Source of the DNA: Macrobrachium rosenbergii
Lineage: Eukaryota > Arthropoda > Malacostraca > Decapoda > Palaemonidae
NCBI RefSeq assembly: GCF_040412425.1
Contig: NC_089755.1
Span: 49,404,298-49,468,297, forward strand
DNA: 64,000 nt
Direction: 5' to 3'
The notes under the pieces: generated by a model
The model's database searches: none
What the model saw: the letters and a program-made list of their open reading frames with translations, nothing else
Told to the model about the DNA's origin: nothing
In this document: positions 11,653-24,299 of the stretch, piece after piece
How positions within the stretch are numbered: the first letter of the stretch is position 1
Layout: every line of letters begins with the position of its first letter
Program-made: the position numbers and the translations under genes

Positions 11653-11760
11653 CGACCATTCCGAGGGAAGGGGGCGAGGGAGGGGGTAAAACCGATAGGA
11701 GGGAGAGGAGGAGGAGGAGGAGGAGTAGGGGGTGGAGGAGGAGGAGGAGGAGGAGGATAA
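11341..11760 (+). repeat. Purine-rich tract with G-quadruplex motif and (GA)n, (GGA)n
   Basis: About 400 bases are largely purine on the plus strand. GGGAGGGAGGGAGGGAGG lies near 11520-11540, (GA)n at 11591-11650, and (GGA)n at 11703-11757. The Arg/Glu-rich frames here are artefacts. Confidence 0.8.
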
Positions 11761-12041
11761 CCGAGTCAGATTTAGACAAACTGACTGGCCAATCAATACT
11801 GACACAGCTAGAAAAAAAAAAAAAAAACACGGACAAAGTGATGTAAAGGACGAACACGCAGCGTCGAGGACGGCAAGAAAAACAAAAATAAAAATGGCGA
11901 CTTGTTTGTCAACAACCATACTTCTACGACATTGGGCGGGAAGGAAATGAAGAGAATATGATATTAAAGCGAGGGAGGGAGACGAAGGGGCACGGAGGGA
12001 GATGAAGGGAGGAATCTGAGGAACACCAAAACTCAAACACA

Positions 12042-12065
12042 GACACACACACACACACACACACA
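12042..12065. repeat. (CA)n microsatellite
   Basis: About 12 CA units. Confidence 0.9.
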
Positions 12066-12440
12066 TACGGACCCTGAGAACAAAGGTGAAGGAGGCTGGC
12101 AATCGATAACGGATGTTGAAACACTCCACATCCCAAGCTTTCGTTTGAGAGACGCCGTGCATGAAGATTCTCTGTCTCCGTGTGTCTCTGTCTCTGTCTC
12201 TTCTTCGATGGGGAGGACGCAAAGGTGCGTTTTAATCCTTCGCATCGCACCACGCAAAGTGAACCAGCCCTCAACGACCGAGGATGTTAGTAGAGCCACT
12301 CCCTCGTCATAACATTAGTCATTTTGCAGATCGCACGGACGAACGCTACTCCCTTAAAACATGGTGATAAAAATTCCCTCTCCCTCTCTCCCTCTCCCTT
12401 TCTGCTCCCTCTCTTGGTCTCACCTCACTCCTATCCAGCC

Positions 12441-12441
<1 letters not shown>

Positions 12442-12493
<52 letters not shown>

Positions 12494-12647
12494 GAAGAGA
12501 GAGAGAGAGAGAGAGAGGAACTCGCGGAGTCCCCAGGCATATGATTCTATTATCAGACGAGAGCGCTATCTGGTATTATATAATTACCAACGGAAATTCT
12601 GCCATAATATTTTCGCTAAAAACTCCCTTGTCAGCTATTAATTACTC

Positions 12648-12712
<65 letters not shown>

Positions 12713-12760
12713 CATACACACACAAAAATATATATATATGTTTGTGTGTGTGTGTGTGTC
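12442..12760. repeat. (CT)n, (GA)n, (CT)n, (GT)n cluster
   Basis: (CT)n at 12442-12491 and (GA)n at 12496-12517 form a near-perfect CT/GA palindrome. (CT)n at 12651-12707 and (GT)n near 12742-12759 follow. Confidence 0.92.
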
Positions 12761-13309
12761 TGCAATTTACCAAACCATGTAAACCCATGATACCGAACGA
12801 AAAAATAGATTGTCCACCGATCGGAAATACACTTCGCCGCGATTTGAGCCGACCCCAAATTAAAGCCTCTAGCTGATTGCCAATGTGGGTAAAATTTGGC
12901 AAGAGAAATACGTGACCGAAAAAGGGGCTTCTCTCCCATCAACGTTTTTTAACCAATTTTCCCAGCTAAGTCTGGTGTCTTTGTCTTAGTTTCTTTATCG
13001 TCACAAAAAAGCAGAGGAAATCCTGGCCCGTTATCCACAATAAAAATAAGAACATCGTGACTTCCTGACTTAAAAGCTATACGTGTACATAATAATGATG
13101 ATAATAATAATAATGACGTGATAATGTATCTGAGTAATACAAAAATGACAGCGTTATTTAGGTCACTTACATTGCATCACGCCTATTAATTTATGAGCTA
13201 CATCACGTTGCTATGCTCTCTTTATAAAGATTCTGACGGCAAAACATCGAGTACATAACTCATACACTATCTGTAACAAAAATCATGGATACTCAATGCA
13301 TTTTACACA

Positions 13310-13310
13310 A

Positions 13311-13374
<64 letters not shown>

Positions 13375-13375
13375 T
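13310..13375. repeat. (ATT)n microsatellite
   Basis: About 21 ATT units; poly-Ile frames here are artefacts. Confidence 0.95.
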
Positions 13376-14058
13376 TTAGTAGATGTACCTTAATGCTAGA
13401 AAAAAAAGGAGCAAACACTTTCAGTTCTGTTAGATATTGTCAACCCATCTCCGGAACTTGTGCAACAGGCATACGGAGCTAGATAAAAATAAAAATGTCA
13501 TGAGGCCAGAAGATTTCGGGTGGTCTACTTTACTGCCGCCTGCTCCCAGCAGCCTAATAACACGGCCAGTCACACGTCTACTTCCAAACTAAAGTCGTAA
13601 GTTTTTCTACCAGCGAATTACTAGTGAAATATATTTCATTTCATTAAAAACATCCAGATGTATTCTTTTGGGCCATGCATGCAGTTCATATTTTTATAAA
13701 TTACACATCCGCAAGTATTCTCCTTGAATCAGACCTCTGCTTGCGTGGGCTTTAAATCAAGCATCTGACTGCATTTGCTTTGGAGACATCTATCTTCCTC
13801 TATTTGTCCTGGATCAGACATCTGGAAGCGGTCTCCTGGACTACGACAATTGCAAACATTCTCCTGGGATCACATATCCACATGTCTTCAACTTGTATCA
13901 AACAAACACATCGGTAATAGGTTACGTGATTACAAAATGACTCTGACAAAAAAAAAAAATGAATGTGTGAGTATACCCACTCGAAGAGATGGCTCCAGTT
14001 TTCAAAAAGTATTCTGGGATATAATGTTACTAGTCACATGCCCTTCTTTATACCAACT

Positions 14059-14179
14059 TCAATAAGCTGTAGGTCCCGTTGCTAGGTAACCAATTGGTTC
14101 TTAGCCACGTAAAATGAGTCTAATCCTAGGAGAGCTATTAATCAGCTCAGTGGTCTGGTTAAACTAAGGTATACTTAAC
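14059..14179 (+). mobile_element. SINE-B, 5'-truncated copy with internal deletion
   Basis: It starts at TCAATAAGCTGTAGG, at nearly the same internal point as the copy at 9.66 kb. It lacks about 13 bases (TTCGGGCCAGCCC) before CTAGGAGAGC and ends AACTAAGGTATACTTAAC. Confidence 0.75.
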
Positions 14180-14670
14180 TTTCGACCACACAGTCGGCTA
14201 ACATTCAGGTACACAATTTACTGCTTAGCTCACAGAGGCTTAAAGATGAGCATGAAATTTAATAATACTAACATCTTTAGAGTCTCGGTGACATCTAAAA
14301 ACTGGCTGACACGTGACATTAAACCCAAGACGACAAGGACTTAGATACCCTAATTATTAATTAACACAATATAAAACCATGGCTTTAACTACTTGAATGT
14401 GCGCCTTCAAAAAATGTGCCTTCAAAAAAATCAAGACTAAACGGAATGAAATTATACAAAGGCAAAAAGGTTAAGTAATTCGTGTAAAACTAATCTATTT
14501 AATACGATGGTTACACATTCTTTCACTCTCCAGGTTAACAAAGAAAACTACGATTCTTGAAATGCGGAAGTTTATACAAATGAGCAACAGTTATCGTGGC
14601 AAAATAAAAATGAATAAAACTGGGGAAAACGCTCGCTAGATCACACCCTCTATGCTCATCAAGGCGCACA

Positions 14671-14674
<4 letters not shown>

Positions 14675-14712
<38 letters not shown>
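14675..14712. repeat. (GA)n microsatellite
   Basis: About 19 GA units. Confidence 0.93.
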
Positions 14713-14717
<5 letters not shown>

Positions 14718-15238
14718 GTGGTGTCGATACTTACATAACACGAGGAACCGGTCGCCCCAGAGAATAAAAAAAAAAAAAACTAGTTTTGCAAAATCAGAAA
14801 CACGTGTCCAGCGGCTTTAAACGTTGGAGTCTCGCTAAAATCCGCGAGCTGAATGGACGTGCACGGACTTCATTATCAATGCGGACCTTCCGAAATAGAA
14901 TTCTCCCTTATTCAGCACCAAAACATCCTCGCGATTCCTAAACGGGTGATGGCGAGCTCTCGACGACACGCGTGGCTGCAGCGTCGTATTTTGGAATTGC
15001 CTATCGAACTGGAAGTTCGGAATAGAGCTGCTAAATCTACGGCAGCAGCTGGTCCTAACTATTTTTCAAGATTTATGGTAACCTATTACTGGCCTAAATA
15101 TCATGAAATACCTTGGCAACCGAAGTCATGGCACAATCAGAACCCACAAAAAAATTCTGGGATACAAGAGATTTATCCACAGCTTGATCATTACTTGTGA
15201 ATATCACAATACTGACAAAATACCAGTAATAAACTGTA

Positions 15239-15241
<3 letters not shown>

Positions 15242-15272
<31 letters not shown>
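15242..15272. repeat. (CT)n microsatellite
   Basis: About 15 CT units. Confidence 0.93.
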
Positions 15273-15275
<3 letters not shown>

Positions 15276-17020
15276 ACACAGTTTACGATTTAGCCTAATA
15301 CACGTTCGGTTATGGTATACGCTGGGGACTGGCATGAATAAGTCCTCGTTTATAAATCCAAAGGCTTTAAAATGGACAAGTTTGTCTTTGCTGATATTCC
15401 ACACCCTTTTCAGCTGATAAGAAATAATCTCCTAGACTCTGGATTTTGATAAGAAATAATTTCCTAAATTCTGCATTTATATCAAAGGAAAATAATTATG
15501 TGCATAGCGGGTCAGCAAGAGAACTAGTAACAGGAAGCACAGCAAATCTGAGAAAAATATTATTTAAAAATTCATAACCTTTACGAATAAAGTCTACTCT
15601 AATATTATATCCATATCCTTCACAATTTTTCTTAGAACCCAAGTTAAAATCGACATTAAAACTTCTACCCTAAGCGGTAATCGACCCCGAGTCCACACTT
15701 TGGGTTGGAAGGTGTTTGTGTTTAAGACACGGTTACACATTGAGTCTCGGTAAATACTGCCGTCACACATTAGCCCCTATCCCCCCAACACCAAATCGCA
15801 TTAGTCCGTTTTCTATGACACTGCCAATCTCGTATACCCTAACTCGGCTTGAAATATTTCTAAACTTTTCCACATAAAGTATCGACTATGTACACATTTC
15901 CCTTTCAAAAAGAAAAGGCAACACTTAGATTTAACAACGCTGACCATACCATTTCATTATGCCCTAAAAACCATGCCCTCTTATTCGCAGGCTTGGGACA
16001 AATGATAGATGGTGTACGCTACGACAACACAATTTACAACTTTTAAAAGAGAACGCGGAAACATCTTAACGCTGACTAATCACTTAGTCCTAATGTCAGA
16101 GACTAATATCTGGTTCTGTTACGAAAGAGCACCAGAAGGTGCCAGTAACTCATCTCCGAATTTATGTCATCCTTTCCTATAAAAATTTTCCAAGGGATTT
16201 TATCTGTGACTTAATTCCCGAGCTCACACGTGCAGTCCATAAGCCAGCGAAGAGAGAAAAATAAATTATAATCATCCATCGCCGAAGAGATAGAAGTTCT
16301 GAGGCAAGTCATACACAGGCAGACAGCCTTGACTTTCAAGGTAAGAGACAACCAAAGCCAGATTTCGGCCTGAAGAGGAACCGAGCTTGAGTCATCCTTC
16401 TGATAAGACGCGATACGCAAAAACAGATAAGATTGACCTCCAGATCCCCACAAGGCCTTTCTCCACCCTCTGGGGCATACACTTGTTCATTAATTAACCA
16501 CCTAAAGTACGTACTTGTGAAGGACATTCGGGCCTAGACCGAGCATGGCAAATCTATTATTGTTTACAAGCCGATAGGCATTTATGACCTCGTGAGTCAC
16601 AACCCGTGAGGTCTCCAAGAAGAGGCCGCTGTTATTATCTGGATTATAAATTCCTAAACGTCGGCCTCTGCACTGATAAATAAATAAATAAATCACTTGT
16701 TCCATGAATTAGCAGTACGTTCTTGTCCAGCTGCTAAGAGGATTTATTTGGTTGGGTCATTTGCAGGAGGCGAACTTAGTATGGTGAAGAGAATGGAAAA
16801 TAAGTTGCGGGAAATGTGAGCTAGGGGAATAACTTACGTCCTTATTTAATTTTTATCAATTGAGCAGAAACATATTAGACTGATATACAAATCTTTAATT
16901 TATAACTTATATCCTGCTATTAAGAAGCTAATACTGCAATCAGATACAACTTTATATGAATTTTACGAATAATTATTTAAAGTGAATTAAAATACCCTGA
17001 TAAATTGCTGTAAAAATTAA

Positions 17021-17135
17021 TAATAGATATAAATATATTGATAAAACAGATGAAAAGTTAATAATTGCTGTAGATATAATAGATATAAATATATTGATAA
17101 AACACATGAAAAGTTAATGATTGCTGTAGATAAAC
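17021..17135. repeat. ~56-bp tandem duplication
   Basis: TAGATATAAATATATTGATA and ATGAAAAGTTAAT-ATTGCTG recur twice. Confidence 0.75.
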
Positions 17136-17286
17136 TGCCAAAGTTGGAAAAATTAATATGTACTGATATAAATACGTAATTATCTAAATACAAGTTGCAA
17201 CTTAGGAAAGAAAAGAGAGCACAAATCCTGAAGAAAACTTAAATTTATTCTAAATTCAACATTACACAACTTACACATGTCCGCAA

Positions 17287-17470
<184 letters not shown>

Positions 17471-17849
17471 TATAATTTCAAAACTTACAAAATGTAAATG
17501 TTCCCCATAATTTCATGATTTCTGTCATAATGAGCAAATTCAAAAGGATGAAAATATAAAGGGAAACTAACAATTTGGCGGCAGTAAACAATCTAAAAAA
17601 AAATAAAATATAACATTACTATTAAAGTAGCACTAACGTCATTTCAAAGATTATTAAATTAAAGGTAAAAACAGGAATAACGTCCGGTCATGCGATAAAG
17701 GTATTAACAACAAATCACTGACTTGAATGAATATAAAGTAAAAGCTCACAAAATCGTGTCACAAACAACAAACAAGATGACAAAACAGCACTCGAGGGGA
17801 AAAGCAGAAAGGTTTAGGCCGCTCCCGCAAAATTTAGTTTTTTTCCCTG

Positions 17850-17992
17850 GGCCAATCAAAACGACGCAAGCAGTGGCGCGCCTCCTCGTCAGCCAATCAC
17901 AGACTCCTGTTTGACTCGTACGATACATGCACTTCTGGAGGCTGCTCCGTTGGTCACTGCCAAAATCAGGGAGAAATTCTGTTCTGACGTCA
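17850..17992. promoter_or_regulatory. Candidate promoter: two CCAAT boxes, GGCGCGCC and CRE
   Basis: CCAATCA occurs at 17852-17858 and 17893-17899, GGCGCGCC at 17875-17882, and TGACGTCA at 17985-17992. The stretch is CpG-richer than its AT-rich surroundings. No downstream exon is recognised on either strand, so direction and gene are unknown. Confidence 0.35.
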
Positions 17993-18394
17993 CGCGATAC
18001 TGACAATTTAGTTTGCTTGTTTGCCTGATAATCTACTGAAAATTCCTTCACTTGAATGCAAAAGATACTTTCAGAGCGGATACAGTAACATACAATATTG
18101 AAATCAAATAAATATATTCATCACACTTCTTCTTCTTCTTAATAAGATAAAAGTAGGCCTACAAATTCAGCGTCCTTCGCTGGTCACTGCCAAAATCAGG
18201 GACAAATTCTGTTTTGATGTCACACGATACTGACAATTTAGTTTGCTTGTTTTCCTGATAATTCACGGAAAATTCCTTCACTTGAACGCAAAAGATACTT
18301 TCAGAGCGCATACATTAACACACAATATTGAAATCAAACAAATAAATTCATCAACCTAGAAGATAAAAGGAGGCCTACAAATTTAGCGTCCTCA
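17950..18394. repeat. 230-bp tandem duplication
   Basis: 17950-18179 and 18180-18394 are two copies of one segment starting TTGGTCACTGCCAAAATC or CTGGTCACTGCCAAAATC and ending near GCGTCCT. Copy 1 keeps TGACGTCACGCGATAC, copy 2 has TGATGTCACACGATAC. Copy 1 has an extra (CTT)n run. Confidence 0.88.
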
Positions 18395-18949
18395 AGATAT
18401 CACAAATAAGTTCTATCAGAGTTCATGTCAATACACCGTTATCAACCAGAGCCCCTAAAATTCATTCATCGCCCATGATAAAATGATAAGGCACAGGAAT
18501 AATATATTTATTCTCATTTTCGTCTTTAGGCCTACTTGTAAGGCCCAAAGCACAATCTTATCTGATCTGCACAGAGTATGAGACCTCATAAACAGAAATT
18601 ATCTTACGAACCAATAAGAATATTCACACCACATCAACGTACAAACAATTTAATGGCAGCGATAAGCAATCGCGTTAAGGACTAAGTAGTTGGAGATAGT
18701 GCCTAATCAGTAAGCAAATTATGTTGCACTCAGAAGAGTGCATATTTACGCTGACGTTTAACATTAGGAACGTGGAACATCCTCCTTGAAAAATTATACC
18801 TGGTTCTCGTCCCTGAAAAAGAATTCCAGATACGGACCCGAGCCAATGAGAAAATTATGGATCTGGACCTGATTCGTGCAAAGACTTCAAGACCCGGACC
18901 GATCCAGAAAAAATATTCAGAGCAGAACCTGGAAAAAAAAATCTAGAAC

Positions 18950-19170
18950 ACGAAATGATCAGTGAAGAAAAAAAACTCTGGAACAGGAAATTATCCTTGA
19001 ACAAAACTCTAGAACAAGAATTGATTCGTAAACAAAACTCTAGAACAAGAATTGATTCGTAAACAAAACTCTAGAACAAGAATTGATCCGTGAACAAAAC
19101 TCTGCAACAAGAACTAACTCGTGAACAAAACTCTAGAACAAGAATTGATTCGTGAACAAATCTCTAAAAC
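18950..19170. repeat. 31-bp tandem array
   Basis: Six to seven units contain AACAAAACTCTAGAACAAGA and ATTGATTCGT. More diverged relatives (GGACCTGATTCGTGCAAAG and similar) extend left to ~18790. The 31-base period shifts the frame each unit, so the array is non-coding. Confidence 0.82.
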
Positions 19171-19507
19171 AGTTGATCTGCGAAAAATTCTAGACCTCAA
19201 CAATATCGTGAAAGAATCTAGTTCTGAACCTAATCAGCGAAAATCCTATAAAAGGCATGATCCCTTTCTCCAGAAGAATAAAAATCATCTGGTCTTCCCC
19301 ACACTGGTAACAACTCCAGAAAACACAAGAAAGAACCGCAAACAACTGCGAGTTCAGGCTGTGAATTTTTCCATCACACATTCCACAAAGTAGTTAACAA
19401 TTGCAATTTTAATCTTCCCCACCCCGCTGCAATAAAGAAAGCTTGGTGCTGAGCTTAACAGTAAGATGCAGAATCTAAAAGTACTCCTTGAAGGAATCCA
19501 GTTATAA

Positions 19508-19871
19508 CGAGTAAAAAATGCGCCGAAGTTTCTTCGGCGCAATTGAGTTTTCTATACAGCGTCTAATCCAGGCCACTGAAAATAGATCTATCTTCCGGTG
19601 GTCTCGGTATAATGCTGTATGACCCGCGGCCCATGAAACTTTAACCACGGCCCGGTGGTGGCCTGGCATACATCGTTGCCAGACGCACGATTATAGCTAG
19701 CTTTAACCATAAATAAAATAAAAACTACTGAAGCCAGAGGACTGCAATTTCGAATGTGTGATGATGGGAGGGTGAATGATCAACATACCAATTTTCAGCC
19801 CTCTAGCCTCAGTAGTTTTTAAGATCTGAGGGCGGACAGAAAAAGTGCGAATAGTTTTCTTTTACAGAAAA
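19508..19871. mobile_element. HP element copy 2, flanked by a 26-33-bp direct repeat
   Basis: It has three visible stems: a 9-bp hairpin GCGCCGAAG/CTTCGGCGC with a 3-base loop, a hairpin around an AGATCT core (CCACTGAAAATAGATCTATC region), and the ~44-bp snap-back. The flanks share CCTTGAAGGAATCCAGTTA within a 33-base direct repeat (19475-19507 and 19872-19904, two mismatches). That is very long for a target-site duplication but sets the element at ~364 bp. No open frame is conserved across copies. Confidence 0.75.
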
Positions 19872-20186
19872 CTAAAAATACCCCTTGAAGGAATCCAGTT
19901 ATAAAAAGAAACTTCACCATCAATCCTTCAATCCCTATTCAGTTGGAAAGACAAACAAGGCTGAAAACAAACGACAGAAAAAAAAAACCCCTCCACGACA
20001 CACAAACCTTTCAAAACTCACGATACACAATGCAACGAGAATTGAAATCTTTTCGTCCTCCCTCGTCTCTGGTCATTAACCAGGCTCGACCTGCTGGAAG
20101 AGGGGAAATACTGCGGGGTTTTGTTGGTCGTTCGCAAATACACGGTTTGATTTTACGCTCCACGTCATCACTCCTTTAACGATACC

Positions 20187-20277
20187 TGTTCCATACCGTT
20201 AATCAACGTTCTCATCCGTTCCATACCGTTAATCAACGCTTTCATCTGTTCCATACCGTTAATCAACGCTTTCAAAG
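20187..20277. repeat. 30-bp tandem triplication
   Basis: Three units of GTTCCATACCGTTAATCAAC plus GCTTTCATCT, nearly identical. Confidence 0.85.
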
Positions 20278-20416
20278 ACTTTTCTCAGATGACAAACGAG
20301 AATGGGGCCACTGACAACCATTGGCTTTTGAAATACAAGAAGAAGCGATTCCTAATGGTACGAAATACCTAAACATTTTTGAATGAAAAAATTAAAGAAC
20401 TTATATACCATAGCAG

Positions 20417-20657
<241 letters not shown>

Positions 20658-21062
20658 TATCCAGCACTTATATGAAGCCAACGATTCCCTTACAGTTTCT
20701 CCAAGGATAGTTAAAATAATACACAAACTTAAAAGCGATTATGGGGGCTTAGAGCAACAAGAGATTTCCAAAGCCCCCACAAAAAAAAAAAAAAAAAAAC
20801 TTCGCGTTCCAAACAATTAGGTAGGTACCAGGACTAGTCTCGCCGGCCAAAAAAGTTCTCGCTAAAATTTCGGCTGGTCCACGGAAATGGTGAAAACAAA
20901 AGACGAGGGGAAATGGAAGATTGGCTAATAATGAATTCGGAGGGAGTTAAGGGGAAACGAAGGAAGGGTGTTGATGATAACTTACTACATTCAATCGGGC
21001 GATGGTTTAGGTTGAGTACTGATACCGAATGTTTGCTTAGTTGAGAAGGAAATATAAATAGA

Positions 21063-21064
<2 letters not shown>

Positions 21065-21137
<73 letters not shown>
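21065..21137. repeat. (TA)n microsatellite
   Basis: About 36 TA units. Confidence 0.95.
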
Positions 21138-21140
<3 letters not shown>

Positions 21141-21552
21141 AAGTACTTTTTGAAAGCAACCGAAATAAATCAATTTACGATGAGAATCCAAAATAAAGTT
21201 AGTTCAAAATGTCGAGTTCAAGATTGGGGAAACTTCTCGAAATGTCATTGAACTAGACGAGACTCACTCTCTCACTCTCTCTCTCTCACGGATGACTTGA
21301 ACCCACCCTTATGAGTGTTAGGTTGATAATTAGTTCTTTGGGTGTGTTATTTTTTCTTAATGAAGGGTTACTATGCTGAAAGTCTAGAATTCGCGTCCTC
21401 TTATCATCCAAATGATATAATCACTGTACATTATTATTATTATTATACTGTCGTTGGGTTTCTATTGTACGTTTTCATATCTCAGTGCAAGGAGGACTGA
21501 TTGGTGAGAGACAGTTTAGGTATGTGAAAGCATCTCATTTACTAACTCGGAC

Positions 21553-21553
<1 letters not shown>

Positions 21554-21632
<79 letters not shown>

Positions 21633-21735
21633 CAGTATATATACAGTGTATATACTTATATATAAACATATATGTTTATATATATGTGTATATATATACA
21701 TTATAAATATATGTATATATATATATATATATACT
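21554..21735. repeat. (TA)n compound microsatellite
   Basis: Pure (TA)n to ~21618, then TATACAGTATATATACAGTG and degenerate TA sequence. Confidence 0.93.
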
Positions 21736-22047
21736 ATATAAAACAACCATTACTGCAATGCGTATTTGTAAAAATAAATAAATAAATAAATAAAAGCTAC
21801 CAGATGAAAATCAGAGGTCACGGCGATTACCTTGAAGACGCTCGTACGGAAAAATATATCGAAATTAATCCTGGATGAGACACTGAATTCGTTACGTTGC
21901 CCTTACTATCCAAACACGTGGTAGTGAAGACCGTTGATAGTGACATCACTTGATATATTAAATAAATCAATCTGTTACTCGAACATAAAATCACGCTTAA
22001 GATGACTAATATCATTGGGTTCTGATGACGTCAGCGTTTAGGCTCAT

Positions 22048-22370
22048 GGAATGGAATGAAATATAGAATTTAGGCCAAAGGCCAACCACTGGGACCCACG
22101 AGGTCATTCAGCGTTGAAAGGGAGATTGAGAGTAGAGAGGCTTGAAAGGTGTAACAGGAGGGAAACCTCGCAGTTGCACAATGAAACAAGTCTTAGGTGA
22201 GGGCGGATAGCAAGATGGAAGAGAGAATATGAATGGAGGTACAGTATAAGGAAATGAAAGGGGTTGCAGCTAGAGGCCTGAGGGACGCCGCAAAGAACCT
22301 TAACTCCTTAAGTAATGCCTACAGCGCACCGCGTGAGATGCACTGACGGCACTGGCTCCCTACAAGGGTC
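22048..22370 (-). mobile_element. SINE-A copy 4, flanked by a 9-bp target-site duplication
   Basis: The copy is bounded by TAGGCTCAT at 22039-22047 and 22371-22379. The left end starts GGAATGGAATGAAATATAG (tail), and the right end finishes CTCCCTACAAGGGTC, a short hairpin. Length and layout match the other full copies. Confidence 0.8.
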
Positions 22371-22689
22371 TAGGCTCATAGCCTAGTTCCATGAGATTAG
22401 GTAGGCGCTGTTGGAGACAAACATACGATAGAACAACATTATACAACACTACTATGAGTCTTGATGCTCATTAAAAACTTGCCCGGATGAATTCCGAATT
22501 CTGTAACGGTATCAAATAGTGGTGTGTAGACTCACGATTTTTCAAATAATGATGACTAAAATTTGAAATGCTGTTTTGTTAACAGAATGAAACGTCTTCA
22601 AAGCATAGAAACAAAATAAATTTCATCTGCCCCATTCTTAATACTGTCTAGAACCTCATTAATTAATAGCCTTAACAGTTAGTGTACGT

Positions 22690-22737
22690 ACAAACACACA
22701 CACATATATAATATATAATATAAACATAGATATTATA

Positions 22738-22815
<78 letters not shown>
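22690..22815. repeat. (CA)(TA)n microsatellite
   Basis: TA-rich sequence with a pure (TA)n block from ~22747 to 22807 and CA ends. Confidence 0.93.
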
Positions 22816-22816
<1 letters not shown>

Positions 22817-23661
22817 TTTATAGGCACGTGCTCTATACAACGCGCACATTCTTACAAACTCTCACAGCTCTGCCTACCAATGTGAAAGAATATTCCTACA
22901 GCACTGAATATCCCTTACTCACCCAATTTATTCTCAATACATGGATTACCAGTGAGATCACACTCACTGCTTCAAGACGTACATTTGTAACACTCCATTT
23001 CCACATCAAGCCGAGAAAAACATTTAATCTAAATAACGACTCGTAGATTATTAACTTTCTTGTCCAACATAAAAAAACAATTTTGTAACGATACAAAATT
23101 CGTTAATGTAATATTAAATTTTTCTCAACAACAACAACTAAAAAAAAATTATTCATATTAAAATTACTTGTCCTTGATATGAAACACGGCTCCCCGATTA
23201 AACTGCCATTAAGCTTAGGAGAAGATGCGTCATCAATTTTTTTCTTCACGTCGCGTAATGACAGTCAATTAATTAAGCATGCGACATCAATACCTGATGT
23301 CAAAACTCATGATCACATGCAGTACAATCCCCCATAATGACATGAACCTCGCTACATCCGTTTCGGCAAGGACGCAAAAAAAAAATAAATAAATAAATAA
23401 AACAAATAAATAAAGGCAACCTCTTTAACTAACTTCAACTCCAAAAATCTCATATACTCAACAGATGCACAAAGAAACAGATATCTTAAGAAAACAATGA
23501 AACGGTGTCGATAGCTTGAATACAAATTTTAAATGTAATAAGACAACCTGCCGATCAGCTGGCGAGCAGTGTTGCAAAATTTGTGAAGTGACAGGTAATT
23601 GCAATATTGGTTTTCCTCTCAACGCACCACCCATTTGGAGGAAATTTTCATTTCAGCGAAA

Positions 23662-23665
<4 letters not shown>

Positions 23666-23715
<50 letters not shown>

Positions 23716-23990
23716 TTTAGGCCAAAGGCCAAACGCTGGGATCTATGAGGTCATTCAGAGATAAATGGACAATTGACAGTGAAAAAGTTTAAAAGGTGGA
23801 ACAGGAGGAAAACCTCGCAGTTGCACTATGAAACAACTGTCAGGAGAAGGTGAAAAGGAAGATGGAAGAAAGAAAATATGGACGGAGGAACAGTAAAAGG
23901 AATGAAAAGGGGCCGAAGGAACGCTGCAAAGAACCTTGAGTAATGCCTACAGTGCATCGCATGAGGGGCACTGACGGCACTACCCTCCCC

Positions 23991-24033
<43 letters not shown>
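23666..24033. repeat. (GA)n split by SINE-A copy 5
   Basis: (GA)n at 23666-23712 and 23994-24033 on both sides of the element. Confidence 0.85.
23713..23993 (-). mobile_element. SINE-A copy 5, inserted within a (GA)n microsatellite
   Basis: The element runs from GGATTTAGGCCAAAGG to CCTCCCCTAC and is flanked directly on both sides by (GA)n tracts (23666-23712 and 23994-24033). The simplest reading is insertion into one (GA)n array, whose units now hide the target-site duplication. The usual AT-rich tail is missing. Confidence 0.75.
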
Positions 24034-24037
<4 letters not shown>

Positions 24038-24299
24038 GCCGTTTATGTCAGGATTAGTTTCCACCGTATCTTCCTCCAAAGTAATCGAGGAGAGTAAATC
24101 CACGTATACATAAATAGAAAATTCTACTCCGTACAAATTGGAGCTGCTCCCCCTCCACTCTTTCGCGGTAATCAACAGTGTTGTTGTGTCTTTCCCCGGG
24201 ATGTAAAATGGATTTTGAATTTGCTGAAAACAGAAGTCCTTGAAAACGGAATGAAATTCGACATTATGGTGGAAAAGTGAATTCGGCGAGAAGTTTTAA

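Larger units (their letters stand above)
10884..12441. other. Purine-rich region and flanks, no gene recognised
   Basis: Besides the purine tract there is an A16 run near 11812-11827 and CpG-containing sequence at 12100-12300 with no recognisable exon. Confidence 0.45.
13376..17286. other. Mostly unique sequence, no gene recognised
   Basis: Contains SINE-B at 14059 and two microsatellites. The longest repeat-free frame (14853-15200, plus, 115 codons) has no motif that I know. The remainder shows no supportable exon. Confidence 0.45.
22816..24299. other. Unique AT-rich sequence around SINE-A copy 5, no gene recognised
   Basis: No supported exon or structured motif outside the listed repeats. 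Confidence 0.5.

Noticed and set aside
11157..12222. 225-229-codon Arg/Glu-rich and Ser/Leu-rich frames
   Set aside because: They are driven by the purine tract, (GA)n and (GGA)n. No domain is visible.
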